DNA from: Hyalella azteca
Taxonomy: Eukaryota; Arthropoda; Malacostraca; Amphipoda; Hyalellidae
DNA length: 64,000 bases
Assembly: GCF_000764305.2 (NCBI RefSeq)
Contig: NW_025944107.1
Span: forward strand, 310,001 to 374,000
Reading direction: 5' to 3'
Shown: piece after piece, positions 1 to 12,800 of the stretch
Numbering within the stretch: the first letter of the stretch is position 1
Layout of the letters: every line of letters starts with the position of its first letter
Notes under the pieces: model-generated
Seen by the model: only the letters and a program-made list of their open reading frames with translations
The model's database searches: none
Told to the model about the DNA's origin: nothing
Made by a program: the position numbers and the translations under genes

Positions 1-137
1 CCAAAGGTCTAAATTGTCCAGTCCGCTGAAGCTGGCTCGAAAGAAGCAGCGTTAGCATCTCAAAGAGACGAAGTGAGTTCGTCTCTTCAAGGTAAGTTCA
101 TTTAGTTAATGTTCAAGGTAAGTATTACATTTAGTTC
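1..137. other. Left edge, with a short hairpin and three tandem donor-like repeats
   Basis: A perfect 10-bp hairpin (63-72 with 78-87) is followed by three 23-27 bp direct repeats, each carrying TTCAAGGTAAGT, near 88, 114 and 137. No gene can be supported; an upstream exon ending near position 97 is possible but unproven. Confidence 0.4.
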
Positions 138-2019
138 AAGGTAAGTATTACAGATAAAAATCATATGCAGAAGAGCTGAAATTTCTGAGATGCCCAAATG
201 CACTTCATCACATTTTGTTGCATGATTATTTCGAAAACAAAATAAAAAATTTGCCATACAATCCCATCCGCCTGAGTTATGACGCTGATTGTATTGGCGA
301 ATAATTTCACTATCTGTACTCTGAGCGAGAATTAAAATCGGATGTATACTCGTATAGTGAAGGAAGAAATTGAAGAGTACACGTAACAACAGAATAAATA
401 GTCACAATATTAATGGAATGAAGCCAATATCGGCTCATGAATAATCCAAATGCCGAAATAAATGATTATGAAATAAAATAAAATTTTCATAATTTCTGGT
501 GAAAAAAAATGAGACAGGGGAACGGTGGCATCTAACATCTCGTCGTGTGTTCATTTGCTTGTGCTCGGCAAGCTCTGCAGTCGTCCACTCTCTCTGCTTG
601 GTATAGGTTGGTGGTGAACGAACTTATCTGGCAAAGAAACTTTACGTGGTAACTGAAGAAAATATTAACTTAAATATTTTCCTGGCAAGTACCCCTTGGA
701 ATACAAGAACCATTTGCATTGATGAATTCATTCAAACATCTGAGATTTTCTTGATGTTAATTCAATGCGACTGAAAATTTATTCAATAAGATCCCCCGTA
801 ACAATCGAAACATTGAAAGTCATTCGAAGAAAATTCACAGCTACAGTGGCCTGTCAAGATTGATTTACTTCAACACATTATTTTATGACTACTCGAACAT
901 TTACTCATTCGAAAGTAAATCATTGTTGGTTGTTTTAATTGAAGATTATAGTGGCTGATAAGAGATGTGATTATATCATGGAAAAATTCTGAAATGCACA
1001 AAAAATTCTAAGTAAACTAAAAGCTTACTTTTTTGCTTTTTTGAGTGGTGGCGAAAGCAGAAATAGCATCGGTCAAAGTATTCAAATATTTTATTAATGC
1101 AATAAGATTTCGTTAGAAAGGCAAGATAAATTTATTTCTAATGTTTACTGCAATTCTTCGCTGTCCAAACGAAAAACCGAACTTGTGAATGTGAAATGTA
1201 ATAAAATTCAACCGCAGCACCGGAATAATGAATTAATTCAAAACGAGTACATATGTGTAACGCAAGTCATGAAATGGTGAAATTTTGAAGCAATTATTTC
1301 GAGCTGATAAGCAATTGATTTAGTAAAAGAAAAGTGCAAATTGAGAGATTGCAGGAAGAATATTGTACCAAAAGGCGATACAATTTAAGCTTAGAAATTA
1401 TTTAAATTAATTACTAGCGTCAGTAATTTAATATTTTATGCCTCATAACGTCTATGCAGTAATGGAAAGCAATTTGCTTATCAGAAATAAGATTTAAGCA
1501 TAGTATTTCATGATCAACTTACTTGATGAACATGTGAAATTTACCTGGGTAAAATATTCGTAGTTTCTTATTTAGACCAGGAAAAGCTGAACTAATTATA
1601 TGGAATGAAGAACTTAAGATACAGTTCCATAGATAGGCTTAGAAATTATTCATTAGACGGTATAAACAAACATATTGTACAGTTTTAATTTTAATTTGTA
1701 TTTTGATGCTATTCATGCATTCGAGTTATGATTAATTTAACAAAATTTTGTAATAATTTTATGCAAATGAGGGATTTGTCTGCAGAGGTCTCACAAATAG
1801 CATTCGGTGTTTGCATAAATATTGTTAATGATGGAATTACCATGAATGCCAATGAATAGCCTGACTGCAGTAGAACCAATTAACTGTACGGAAAGAATAT
1901 TATGAATTCTACAAAACGCTTGAAAAAGAATGAGAACGAATGAATTCCAGTCATAATTGTTTGTGAACGCGAGGACGACGAAAATTTTCATTGAAAAATA
2001 ATCTCGTTGCCAAAAAGAT

Positions 2020-2280
2020 TTCCGCTCAGGCGTGTTTCATTCATTCAACCTAATGACTTGTTTCATTCATTCCACCAAAGATGCATTTCAATCATTCCAC
2101 TAAAGACACGTTCCAATTGTACCGACGCGTTCCATTCATTCTACCCCAAACCGCGTTCCATTCATTCTATGCAAAAAAGTGTTCTATACATTCTCCCCCA
2201 ATTGTCCGTTTCATTCATTCTCCCAACTGATGCGTTTCATTCATTTTTTTTCCAAAGACGTGTTTTATATATTCCCTCTA
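2020..2280. repeat. Degenerate minisatellite, unit 1 (about 30-bp period)
   Basis: Roughly eight imperfect copies of a motif around TTCCATTCATTCTACCCAAA, followed by GACGCG-like words. The period is usually 30-33 bp, so open frames with recurring FHSF or IHS residues run through it. I regard these as by-products. The same array is longer in unit 3 and missing from unit 2. Confidence 0.8.
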
Positions 2281-2969
2281 TCGACTGTGCATATGTCTTC
2301 ACATGTTCAAATCGATGATGTATCCATAATGGCCTCTGTTGAGTCGGTTATGTATGAAAATAAACGACATTTAAAAAAAACTGTCATTTCTGACTACTAG
2401 TCGAGACTATCAAGCATAAATATATTTCCCAAAATATATCAAGATCAAAATGAAAATCAAGCTGGTGGCAAAGAACAACATTCTTTGTTTATAACTGTTC
2501 AAGATTGTTATAGGAATTACCATCACATTATTGGATTGTTAAGGAAAACTATGATGAAAAAAATGAAAATCTCAAACCTAAAAGATAGCCAATTCCAACA
2601 GTAGACCACCCACAAGTAGCGCTGTTAATTTTTCGAATAAATATGGCTGAGTTATTAGTTAGATAAATATTTAGAATTGGCTCGTGGTAACATATATTTC
2701 CAGCTGTTAATTTGCCTCCCTAGCTTGCCTTTTTCGCACATTGAGAGTATAGATGACCAGCAAATATCGAAAGATGAATGAAGCCCAAACTTGGATAATT
2801 TCCAATTAGGGAACTCCTTTAAACTAAATAAAACAAATGCCAGCACATGTGAGAGAGCAATGATGAAACACCTCTTGGTCAATAATAGAATTAATTTTAT
2901 CAACTGTTGAAATTTATCTAACACTTGTGTCGACCGAGCGATGTCCACACTTGTGTCGACTGATCATGT

Positions 2970-4441
2970 AGCCTTCTGCAAGTTATTCACCTCGCTTGCC
3001 CCCCACTCCCAGAGCCCCTCCACCCGCCGCCTCATACGCAGAATCCGGGCGGAACATCCCCTTGACAGGGACTTCTCCCCGTTCACACCCGACATGGTGA
3101 AGCTCGCTATCGCGGCTGCCAAGAGCTCCTCCGCTCGAGGCCCGGACAGGCTCACGGTCCTGCATTTTAAGCACCTCGGACCACGCGGTATCCAATTCCT
3201 CACCCACATTTTTAATATCTCCGTCGCCACAGCCTCTATTCCATCCATTTGGAAAAATTCAATAATTATTCCAATCCTCAAACCGGGTAAACCCGGTAAC
3301 CAGAGCTCTTCATACCGCCCTATCTCCCTCCTCTGCCCTGTAGCCAAGATCCTAGAGCGACTTGTGCTTCCTTACATCTCGGGCTCTCTCACCACCGTCC
3401 CCTCGCAACATGGTTTCAAGCCGGGACACTCCACTGTCACCGCCCTCCTCCCGCTCGCGCACCAGATAACGACGGGCTTTAACTCGCGGCGCCCTCCAGC
3501 CCGCACAGTCGCCGCGTCGGTCGACCTCTCGAAGGCATTCGACAGTGTCGACCACCCCCTCCTCCTGAGCATGATCGCGGCCTCGGACCTAAATCACAAC
3601 TTGGTCCGCTGGCTGTGCTGCTACCTCCGAGGCAGGCAGGCATCATGCCTCTATCTCAGGATCCAATCGCCTTTCAGAGCCATTCACTCAGGCGTTCTCC
3701 AGGGCTCGGTGATCTCGCCTGCCCTCTTTAATCACTTCATTTCCGACATCCCAGTGCCTACCCCCAATATTGCCTCATACGCGGACGACCTAACCATCTT
3801 CGTGTCGTCCCCGAGACTTGACGCTGCAGAGGCCGAGCTTGCCTCGCTCCTCCGTAACGTCTCAGACTGGTCGGAAGTCAAGAAACTGGCCGTGGCTCCT
3901 GGCAAGTCCTCGGTCACGCTCTTCACCCCAGATCGATACGCACCAATCCCGTTACCACCCAGCTGCCACCATCTGCAACGGCATCATCCCACTGGACAAA
4001 ACCCCCCAAATCCTAGGCGTCACCTGGGATACACACTTCACTTTCTCCCCTCATGCAAGAGGAATAGCCACGAAAGCGACGGGCTCTCTCCGCATATTAA
4101 AAGCCCTTGCTGGCACCAACTGGGGCTTCTCCAAGGAGGACATAGTTGCCACCTACCGTGCCATCACGCGCCCAATTCTCAATTACGCGGCCCCCATCTG
4201 GTATCCTGTTGCCTCCCGTACAGCAGTTGCCAGCCTGCAGACTATACAGAATTCCGCATTGAGACTAGCCACCGGCTGCCTCAAAATGGCCCCGATCTCC
4301 CATCTGCACCAGGAGACCGGCGTCCTCCCTTTGCCCGAGCACCTGGACCTGGCCTGCGCCCAGTTCCTCGCCAGCGCCCTCCAGCCCTCCCACGCCTCCT
4401 TTCGCATGGTCTCTGCCCCTCTGGGTGACCGCCCTATATAT
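2970..4441 (+). pseudogene. Reverse transcriptase fragment of a non-LTR retrotransposon (Jockey/I-like), frameshifted
   Basis: A GC-rich island in AT-rich DNA. The frame from about 2970 shows the fingers/palm blocks of non-LTR reverse transcriptases: YRPISLL, VDLSKAFD, VLQGSVISP and the catalytic SYADD. Near 3940 the frame shifts, at a place where GATC/GATCGAT looks duplicated, and continues with LGVTWD and the thumb region to 4441. Endonuclease, ORF1 and poly-A tail are absent. The methionine at 2941 is host sequence, because units 2 and 3 carry the same flanks without the insert. Truncated at both ends and not functional. Class assignment is tentative. Confidence 0.85.
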
Positions 4442-5099
4442 TTGAGGCATATACAGTATGAAAAAAAATAAAAGATGTTATTATACATTATTCGGTGCAA
4501 AGTTTGTGCCGTATATGGTTGATAACATTTTCAGAATAAAATGTTTGAAAAATGGAAAGTGAATCACAATAAAGAGTATATATGCATTAAAAACTCTGCA
4601 CGAGATCTTCGAACTGGAAAATTATTTAAGGTTCAAAATTGCCCCCAAGGTATGGTGCACTGAAACGAATGCAGGACAATGAAGAATGTTAATTTGCATG
4701 ATCGCATCACTTGTTGACTCCACTTTGCGCACACTAATTTTTGAGATTAGATAGAAAAACCGCTATTAAAATCGTTTGCAATAAATTATTTATAAATCCC
4801 CAGTAGGGATTAATGTATAAATTAATGTTCCACAATTTGAATGGTTCCTGTTCAAAATTGGCTGGAAATATACGGTATATCATGTTTTCTAAATTGTTAT
4901 ATAGGCATCGAGTTGGATATGCCATCTCAGGCATGTCACCAATGTGAAATTTAAGATCTTTTTAAATAGATTAATCAAATGATTAATTTGAATCTTGCTG
5001 TTCTTAATTAGCCGGCCACATCAGCAAAAAGCCAACGAGCTGTATTCGATCATAATTTTTGCAGGTAGACAAGATTAAACCAAAAACTCACTGCTTCAA

Positions 5100-5235
5100 A
5101 CATGGTGCTTTTAGCTTATAAGCACTTTGGCACCCTGCCGATAAAAAGTAAAGACTAGGCTATGTCAGGTGTATTGCCGATTCTAGACACAGCAGTACCA
5201 TAAATGCCACCGCTATCTGGGTCTCGAACTCGCAA
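5100..5235 (-). mobile_element. tRNA-derived SINE remnant, unit 1
   Basis: On the minus strand a B-box-like GGTTCGAGACCC equivalent (here GCGAGTTCGAGACCC) is followed by a body ending in a block shared with units 2 and 3. The head with the A box has been interrupted by another insertion at about 5236. Confidence 0.55.
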
Positions 5236-5818
5236 CTTTTTAATTAAGTCTTCCAGTCAGATCGTTCCCTCCTCAACCCTACCAGTCGGGTACGAGGTTC
5301 AAAATATTCTCTCCTCCAGGCCCACGAGGTTCGTTCTTATTTACAAAGTTAAGTTTACACCAGCCTATATAGTGTTTTACAAAGTTAGTTTTTACATCAA
5401 CTATCTTCACAGGTTAGGTTAATGCAGCATAGTTATTTTTTGCAATATTAAATTGTAGAGAAACTTTACCGAACTTAACCTAACCTTTTCAAATCCTAAC
5501 GTATGAATTTTACATGTAAAATAACCTTTTACGTGTTTTCTTAACTGTGTAAAACTATTATTTTAGATAAAAAATCCACCTGTCGGGGTTTTTGAGGGTT
5601 CATACCAGAACCGAAAGGTTACCAGAAATCTGATATTTTTAGCGCATTTTCTCATTTATGGAAAAAATGCCCTATTGTGCTCGTCATGTCCGTCCGTCTG
5701 TCCGTGACTCCACGCTTTCGTCGATTTTGAGAAATGCGCTCTGTCACTCAGTGCAGTGAGTACCGAGTTATATTTTTTTCCATTAATTTCATACCAGAAA
5801 ATACCACGTCTCTTGCGC
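5236..5818. mobile_element. Unclassified repeat inserted into the SINE, unit 1
   Basis: Contains TTACAAAGTTA-type and inverted TTAACCTAACC blocks and a GTCGGGGTTTTTGAGGGTTC motif, all also found at 33780-34222 in unit 2. It is absent from the same site in unit 3. No coding capacity seen. Confidence 0.5.
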
Positions 5819-5940
5819 TACTGATTCAATTTTGGTGACAGTTACGCGACTAATAAGTCAACTTACAGTAAAATTCAGTCATGTCCTATGACTCATCCAA
5901 TACGGCAAACGCGGTAATGTCTGGTATTTGATAAAGAAAT

Positions 5941-6472
5941 AAAATACTTAAAAACGTGGGTCGGGCAGATTTATGATTAAAGCGAAAAGCACACTACACA
6001 CGAATTTTGGAAATTTGATGGTGAACGTACAGCCCGACCCTCGTTTTTTGGGGCGAGCCATAATTTATTTTCTACTTTTTAGTCCACAAGAAAAACGTGG
6101 TTTTTTGAAAAGTTTTTTTTTTAAGTATTTTATGTTCTCCTTTTTAGTCCGTTGCTACACATGAAAATTTCAGTTCATTTTATTTCAGTTGGCCACGCAA
6201 ATGCACGAAAGAAAATTCTTTTCGAAGTTCTGTAGAAAATTGTATTCGAGGGGACACATTGTTGTTCCCGTACTCCATTTCATACATTGCATTGAATAAA
6301 TACGCCTGGAAACGTGCAACAAATTATTGAGTATTGTATTGTCATCGGGAGCTGAGCTTCCCTAAAAGTTTCAGAGCGCTAGCTAGCGGGAAAGTTGGTG
6401 AAATATCGATTGCAAGATTTGATCATCACAGACAGAAGGTCACGAAAGCGAGCTAAGAAAAACGTGGTAAAA
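5941..6472. mobile_element. A/T-rich inserted element with AAAACGTGG ends, unit 1
   Basis: Units 2 and 3 lack this block at the same place (34970 and 62705). The element carries several AAAAACGTGGT words near both ends and internally. A relative lies at 19832-20371. No coding capacity. Confidence 0.55.
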
Positions 6473-6593
6473 TATGAATCTACTGATTTTCCCTATAATT
6501 TTTAGGACTATTCGCGAGAGCAGTGGGACATAACCGGAACAGGATAACAATAATCAAAAGCTGCTCAACAGAGAGCTATGCATCAAGATTCAT

Positions 6594-6824
6594 ATGGTTA
6601 ATTTTCTTATTTCCAGTACTATTTTTAGAAGAAGCTCAGGAAATAAGTTCTGTCGTTACCCGCTATTTGCCATAAGTAAATGCTATTGGACTGACCAGCT
6701 TGCAAAATTTATTGACGATCATACATCCCGACTCTTAGAACGAGTCAATGAACAGACAGATCCATATCAAGAGACACAACTGTTCAACAAGGCCGGCGGG
6801 GGCGACAGACTGTGATTCAGTGAC
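6594..6824 (+). promoter_or_regulatory. Probable 5' untranslated leader of the unit 1 transporter
   Basis: About 200 bp directly before the start codon is strongly conserved in all three units (also near 35165-35331 and 62890-63063), including an unbroken stretch at about 6720-6824. An open frame here continues only in a different frame from the protein, with different ends in each unit, so I read it as leader rather than coding. I see no convincing TATA box; transcript starts cannot be fixed from sequence. Confidence 0.4.
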
Positions 6825-9800
6825 ATGGACGAGATCATCACCTCGCTGGGTGTGGGTCCAGCAACATACCTATACTTCGCAGTCGCGTCCTTGGGTGAGT
6901 ATCAATTCTTTGTGAGGAATTTATTATACGTCATATTCATACAATTTCAGACCTTTAATTAGTTGATCGATTGAGTGATAAACTGATGTTAGGCAATTGC
7001 ATATTGACACAACTGTTAAAAATATGATTTACGATATTATTGATGACAGTCTTGATGATTGTTATGGCAGTGGATGGAAAAATCATTAGTTCATGACTAA
7101 CCATGACTAACCCATGGGTAGCCCGTCAGCATGTAAATATCCGAATCGCTCATTTAACCCTTTCAAAATGCAATATGCACTTGATCGAGTCACGTGTTTT
7201 ACAGCGGAAATTGAATTCCTTGTTTCCCGTGTACAGTAAGTACTTCGCAATGAATATTACAGTGGTTATATTATTTTGAATGATTGTTTACCCTGAGATT
7301 TTCGCACCATTCCCATGCAGATTGCAACTGATCTCCAGCCATAAAATCTTAAATCATTCCCAACATGCAATTTTGCCGACTTGGAATAAATGAATAAATG
7401 TTCTACTTAAGTATCATTGACATGATAAACATTCATAAGCAGTAGGAAACATGTCCAATTCAATATACATATTTTATTGGATACACAGTTGCGTGTTGAG
7501 TGGTTAAGATTACAAAGATGGACAGCGAGTTGGGGTTAAAAACCCGCAAATAACTGTGAAAATTCGATGCGAAATCGGCTAGGTGGCCGAGTGGCTATGA
7601 ATAACTTATTCAATAAATTTCTAAAGCTAAATTCTTTTCACTGATAATATAAATAAAAATAAAAAGAGTATGATCGGTCAAGTCAAATTTTTTACTACCG
7701 TAAAATTCTACACCAAAAATTACGAAATGGAAACCAAGTGTCTAGGTTGCTTTGTACACATTGAGCATCCTGATGCAGCTGCATGAGAGTGCGGCCGAGT
7801 ATACCCGGAACCTGACTTTACTTGGGAGTCGTGGAAACTCAAACTTCAATTAAATCTGTTTAATTTTCTCAAGTTCAGTTTAATTTGTTCAGCCGTAATC
7901 GCCCAAAAGATGACTGTGTAACAAAAATATCTATGTTGTTGCTTGACTGAATTACTTGGTTCATGCAAAAAATTCAGCCCGATTTGAAAAAAAAGTCATT
8001 CCATTATCATGTTTCAACTTCTAATGGAACTACTATAATCCATTATATATAATTATATAAAATAATATATCCCATCCATTATATTTCTGCTTTTCTGCAC
8101 AGTAATTCAACCCATTTCACGAATTTAACATAAACATCTACGAATCTAAAGCATTAATGGGCACCATACAGGACCAGTGTCGCAGGTGGTCAATCTCATG
8201 GGATCCCAGTTCATATCTCCGCCAGTTCAGTTTACTTGTCTCGACCTCCATCAATCGGACGTCATTGTAACCAACACGTGAGTCCGCCCTATAAATTATT
8301 GAAGCATGGCAAAGGCAGAGGGAAGTTACCATGTCATAATTTATAGTGTAATAAAATTACACTTTTAAGTTTACAACTTCACGCTGATAGAGCAGCGATG
8401 CGGGATCGAGTGGCCTAATCAATGGAATTCTCAGGCAACATTTAGTAAAGTTTTACATTACTGTGTATAAGACATAATGTTGAATTAGATGTTATGCTTC
8501 GTTCAGGAGATTCGTGAACTATTAAGATAAATCATTATATATATAAGGGGGTAGTGTAAAATTCAGAAGAATCCTCCAACAATTAATTGAATTTTGTGTA
8601 AGTTGACTAGGTATTCGAATACGGAGCCCTGAAGGGTCAAAATAGTCTGGATGTAATAAAAGTAATCACGGAATAAAACGGGCAATCACTCGTTAATTGA
8701 TCGTTTTTTTAGACCGTTACACGATATTTGTAATATGAACGTGTTGATTGAGATAATGACTCTATGCCTTATTTGATCTCGTAGCAATACAAAATTATGA
8801 AAGGCACTTGATGAGAAACAAGCTCTCAGTATTTGAGATAATCGAATTTTAGCATATAACTACACAAAAGAATTAGATAGGTCCTGCTTGCGAGTTCATG
8901 TTAAATGTAAATTTTGTAAGAGCTACTTACAAATTCTTTCACATTAAGTCCCATGCCCAAGTCCACTTCACTCTACCCAAGTCTTACGATGGAGTCCGCT
9001 GCGCAGGACAGATACGCAAATTAGCTTAACAAACCCGTTACGTAAATCAATTCAAAGGTGCTAAGCGAGAATTTTCATGATCATAGTCCTACTCCAAAAT
9101 AAATCACAACTTGAGTGAGTTATATTATCTTATATTCTTCACCCCAAAATAAATCTCTAATTGAATGAGTAAAATAATCTTATTTATTCCTAAGTTCAGT
9201 TCGGAATGCGTCGTGGCGTCGGCAGGAGGAGAGTCAAACGAAACACGGAGCTGCAAACTTTATCAATTTTCGCATGAAATTTATCACTTCACTCTGACAG
9301 AAGAGGCAAGTAATTTCATGGCCTTCAGTGGAATGTCAGAAGTTTAACATTATAAATAGTTTTAGATTCGTCGAAGATGAGAGTGAATTGTTAAATACTT
9401 GAATTTTATAATTTTAACATTTTAACCTAAACACTTCAACATTAGAGCCATTATAATTGATCAAATAAAATTGCATATTTTAAATGGCATTTAATATGTT
9501 TAAAATACCAACATTGTAAACTGTAGACGTTTTTGGATGGATGTTGTGAGTCAATGTATCCAAAAGTAGTTTAATAGGATCTTGAGAAATTAATAGAATA
9601 TTATGATCTTATTTTAATTGCCATTGTAACGTATGGAATATCTCACTACAGTTCGAGTTGGTGTGTTCGAAAGCCTACGTCCGAGAGATCTTTCAAATGA
9701 TGTTCACAATTGGCTGCGTGGTGGGCTGTCTGGTCGGAGGGCTGCTGGCCGACAAGTGAGGGAATGGAATGTTCTGCCTCTTAATTAAGGGGGATATTGA

Positions 9801-12800
9801 GAACCGCCCAACCTCCAGAGCGAGCTAGCCCTTGTTTACTGCCGTGTCTTGTAAGGTCTACCTATCTTACGTCTGGCCGGCGTGGTGCCACAGGAATGTC
9901 AGGCGAGAGCAAGCCTGCGCCACGCTGCACTACCCTACACCCCTCACAACAGTGCACATGTCATCAATGAACTTTGACTACTACCAGCAAACTCTCTGCT
10001 ATTTACAGCGCGACCTCATGGAAATAAACATAATACATTATGATGTGCTGTCAATTTCAACTTTTTTATTTTTCTATTTTATGGATTTCATATATCCGGT
10101 TAAAAGACGTAATTATGATAGTTTTTTGTGCAAAAAGTAGTGCAATTTTTGATGCCCATTTTCTCAAATAAATGGCATATATTATTTAATTTTACAAAAT
10201 AAATGATCTAATTATATTAATATAACACAACTTTAGAAGAGACGCTACGGAACAGCGGGCAGCCTTACACCTCACACCCTAGTGTCTGAAACACCTCCTC
10301 TCTCCCCCTCGTCTAAGATATGCCGGTGTTTTTCACTGTAATATGAGCTTAGACTTCAAGCCAAATAGGCTGTTTTCACACAGTGTAATGCTCATCTTCA
10401 TGATATAAATGCATCAAATTCAATACCTAAATCATTTCGATTATATTTAATTCATAGAGTACAAATTTCTGAACGAAAGACATGTTGTCACTAGACTATT
10501 AATTATTTGTTCTTGATATAGGCATGTCAAGGGAAGGTTACTGCAAGGCGACAAAATTTTGACTTTTGCTGTTAATCAAGATCTATCAAACTACAGAGAC
10601 CGTACAGTTCAGACTGTACAAGTTCAGACTGTACAGACCAAGAGATTACTCATAACAACAGCGAAACTGGCTGTCGCCGGCATAACAACAGCACTGCAGC
10701 GCAGTATCTGTTTCCATGGGGTAGGAGACGGAAGGGGAAGCTGTGAAACCGCTTTAGGGGTTATAGGAGGGGGAGGGGTGAGGTGAAAATATTGTGAGGC
10801 TCTTTGTTCTCATATGGTCAAGGCTCGCTCGACTGAATATACAATGACCCGTATAACGAATATTCAATAGCTATTCAATATTCAACATCATCATTGACAA
10901 TGCAAGGTAACATGTTGTTTGAGTAGAAATTCGTAAGCTGCACTTCCATTCGCTTGAGCCAAAACATCGGTTCAAAATCAACAACAATAATACCAACATC
11001 ACAGTTAATATTAGTTAATATCACACAGATATCAGTTAACGTTAGAATTTCGACGCGTTTCTGTAACCTTCTTTTTACGTGCGTATAGTATTTACGTTAC
11101 CAAGAAAAATATTTAATAATCTAGCGACAATTTGTCTTTCGTTAAAAAATTCATACTATCTAAATTAAATATCATCGACATAATTTCGGTATTGAATATT
11201 ATGCATTTATATACTGGAGATGAGAATATAACTGCTAGAAAATAGTCTTCTTGGCCTGAAGCATCGGCTCATATTACCAAAAGGGGGAGCACCACCAATT
11301 GTGTGCACCAATAAGCCCTGAATAGAACGCCTTGGATCTTTCCGGACATCCACCAATCAGCCGTGAACCACTCGGCTTTGTCCTCCTCCGGCCTTTCATA
11401 AAACCTGCCGCGCACCACCAAAGCCACTGATCGAATATGACTTCCGGGCATGGTTAAACTAAGTAATTTTACGTTCAGCGCATTTGAGGTTAGGATTCAG
11501 ATAGCATTATGCACAGTTCTGTTCCAAAATTTATCGTCCTTCGACGAGTGGCCGTTCGATCTAGGGCTGGTTCGACGCACGGCCTAGATATGATTGTCCA
11601 GAAGTGTTGAAGGCTACGTTCCGGAAGGCAGGAATCATGATGGTCCATTACATCCAGGGCAGTACAGGGCGTTACATTTGGGGGTCGGCAGGCGGCCCCC
11701 AAAAGGGATACCCGCTCATCGGTGGTGGGGGGAGAGGGGAGGGGTGTGAGGGATCAGCTCAGCTGCCTAGCACCTTTTGTTCCGTGGCGCCTCTGCCCAG
11801 GTGTATGCACATCCAAGTTGTATTCTATTAATATAATTTGTTCACTTTATTTATCAGAAGTTGAATAAAATATGTTATTTAGTTGAAAGAATGGGTATCA
11901 AAGCCTAAATTAATTTTTCTGCAGGATGAACTTTGCAATAATCCCGTCCTTGCTTGAACCAGACAAATGAAATTCATAACATGGAAAATATTTAAAATTA
12001 ACGCCACATCATATTGTTTCATGTTTATTTGTTTTTTCAAATCGCGCTGTAAATAGCAAAGAATTTGCTGGCAGTAGTCAAAGCTCATTGATGACATGTG
12101 CACTGTTGTGAGGGTGGACTGTGGTCCGCCCTCACGCATCTCGGAAGCAAACTCGCGCAAGCTCGCTCTGGAGTTCGGGCGGTTCTCAATACCCCCCTTA
12201 AGGTCCGGGTATTGTATGACATGTGCAGACAAACTCTGCTGCAAATCATTGAATCATTCGTGATTCATCGGTAAGTCAGTAGAGGGCATTATGAGACTTC
12301 ATTAATTAGACTGATGGTACATTGCCGTATAGGTCGGTGGAAGTATGGCGAATTTGGGACTAGCATTGATTAGTTTCAGCCAAGAAGTTCATGGATTTTT
12401 GTGCGTCATGAAGGTCAAAGAGATTATAGCCTTATATAAAAAAAACCTGCTTTTTGACATATTATGATGGCTGATCTGTCGAAAATATCCGTGCAATCAA
12501 TTCACATTATTCTGAATTATATTAATTGATCTATGTGGTGCTCTATGGCTCATAGCCCATAGTTCTGGTTTGATTTATAATAAGGAAGGATGAACGCCAA
12601 AAATGGTAAGGCATACACAGCGATCGCGAACACTTTATGAACAATAGTCAAATTCTGAATCCAAGACTGAATACTTCATGTAATTCAAATACTGATTACA
12701 TTCATTGAACTAATGTATAAATTTGAACCCAGTCGTGCATAATTATTTTATACTATGTCATATTACACAGCAGGAGCAAAAGTCGCCGTATGCATAGGTC

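Noticed and set aside
2941..2969. Start codon for the reverse transcriptase frame
   Set aside because: These codons are host sequence that also occurs next to the empty sites, so this is not a genuine start.
6594..6815. Conserved short upstream protein
   Set aside because: Frames and ends differ between units; the conservation is explained by duplication of the leader.
8172..8277. Direct joining of exon 2 to exon 4
   Set aside because: Phases do not match; exon 3 with the GC donor restores the frame and supplies the loop expected for the family.
9165..9347. Stand-alone 60-codon gene
   Set aside because: It is conserved in unit 2, but its middle is exon 3 of the transporter; the ends lie in introns.
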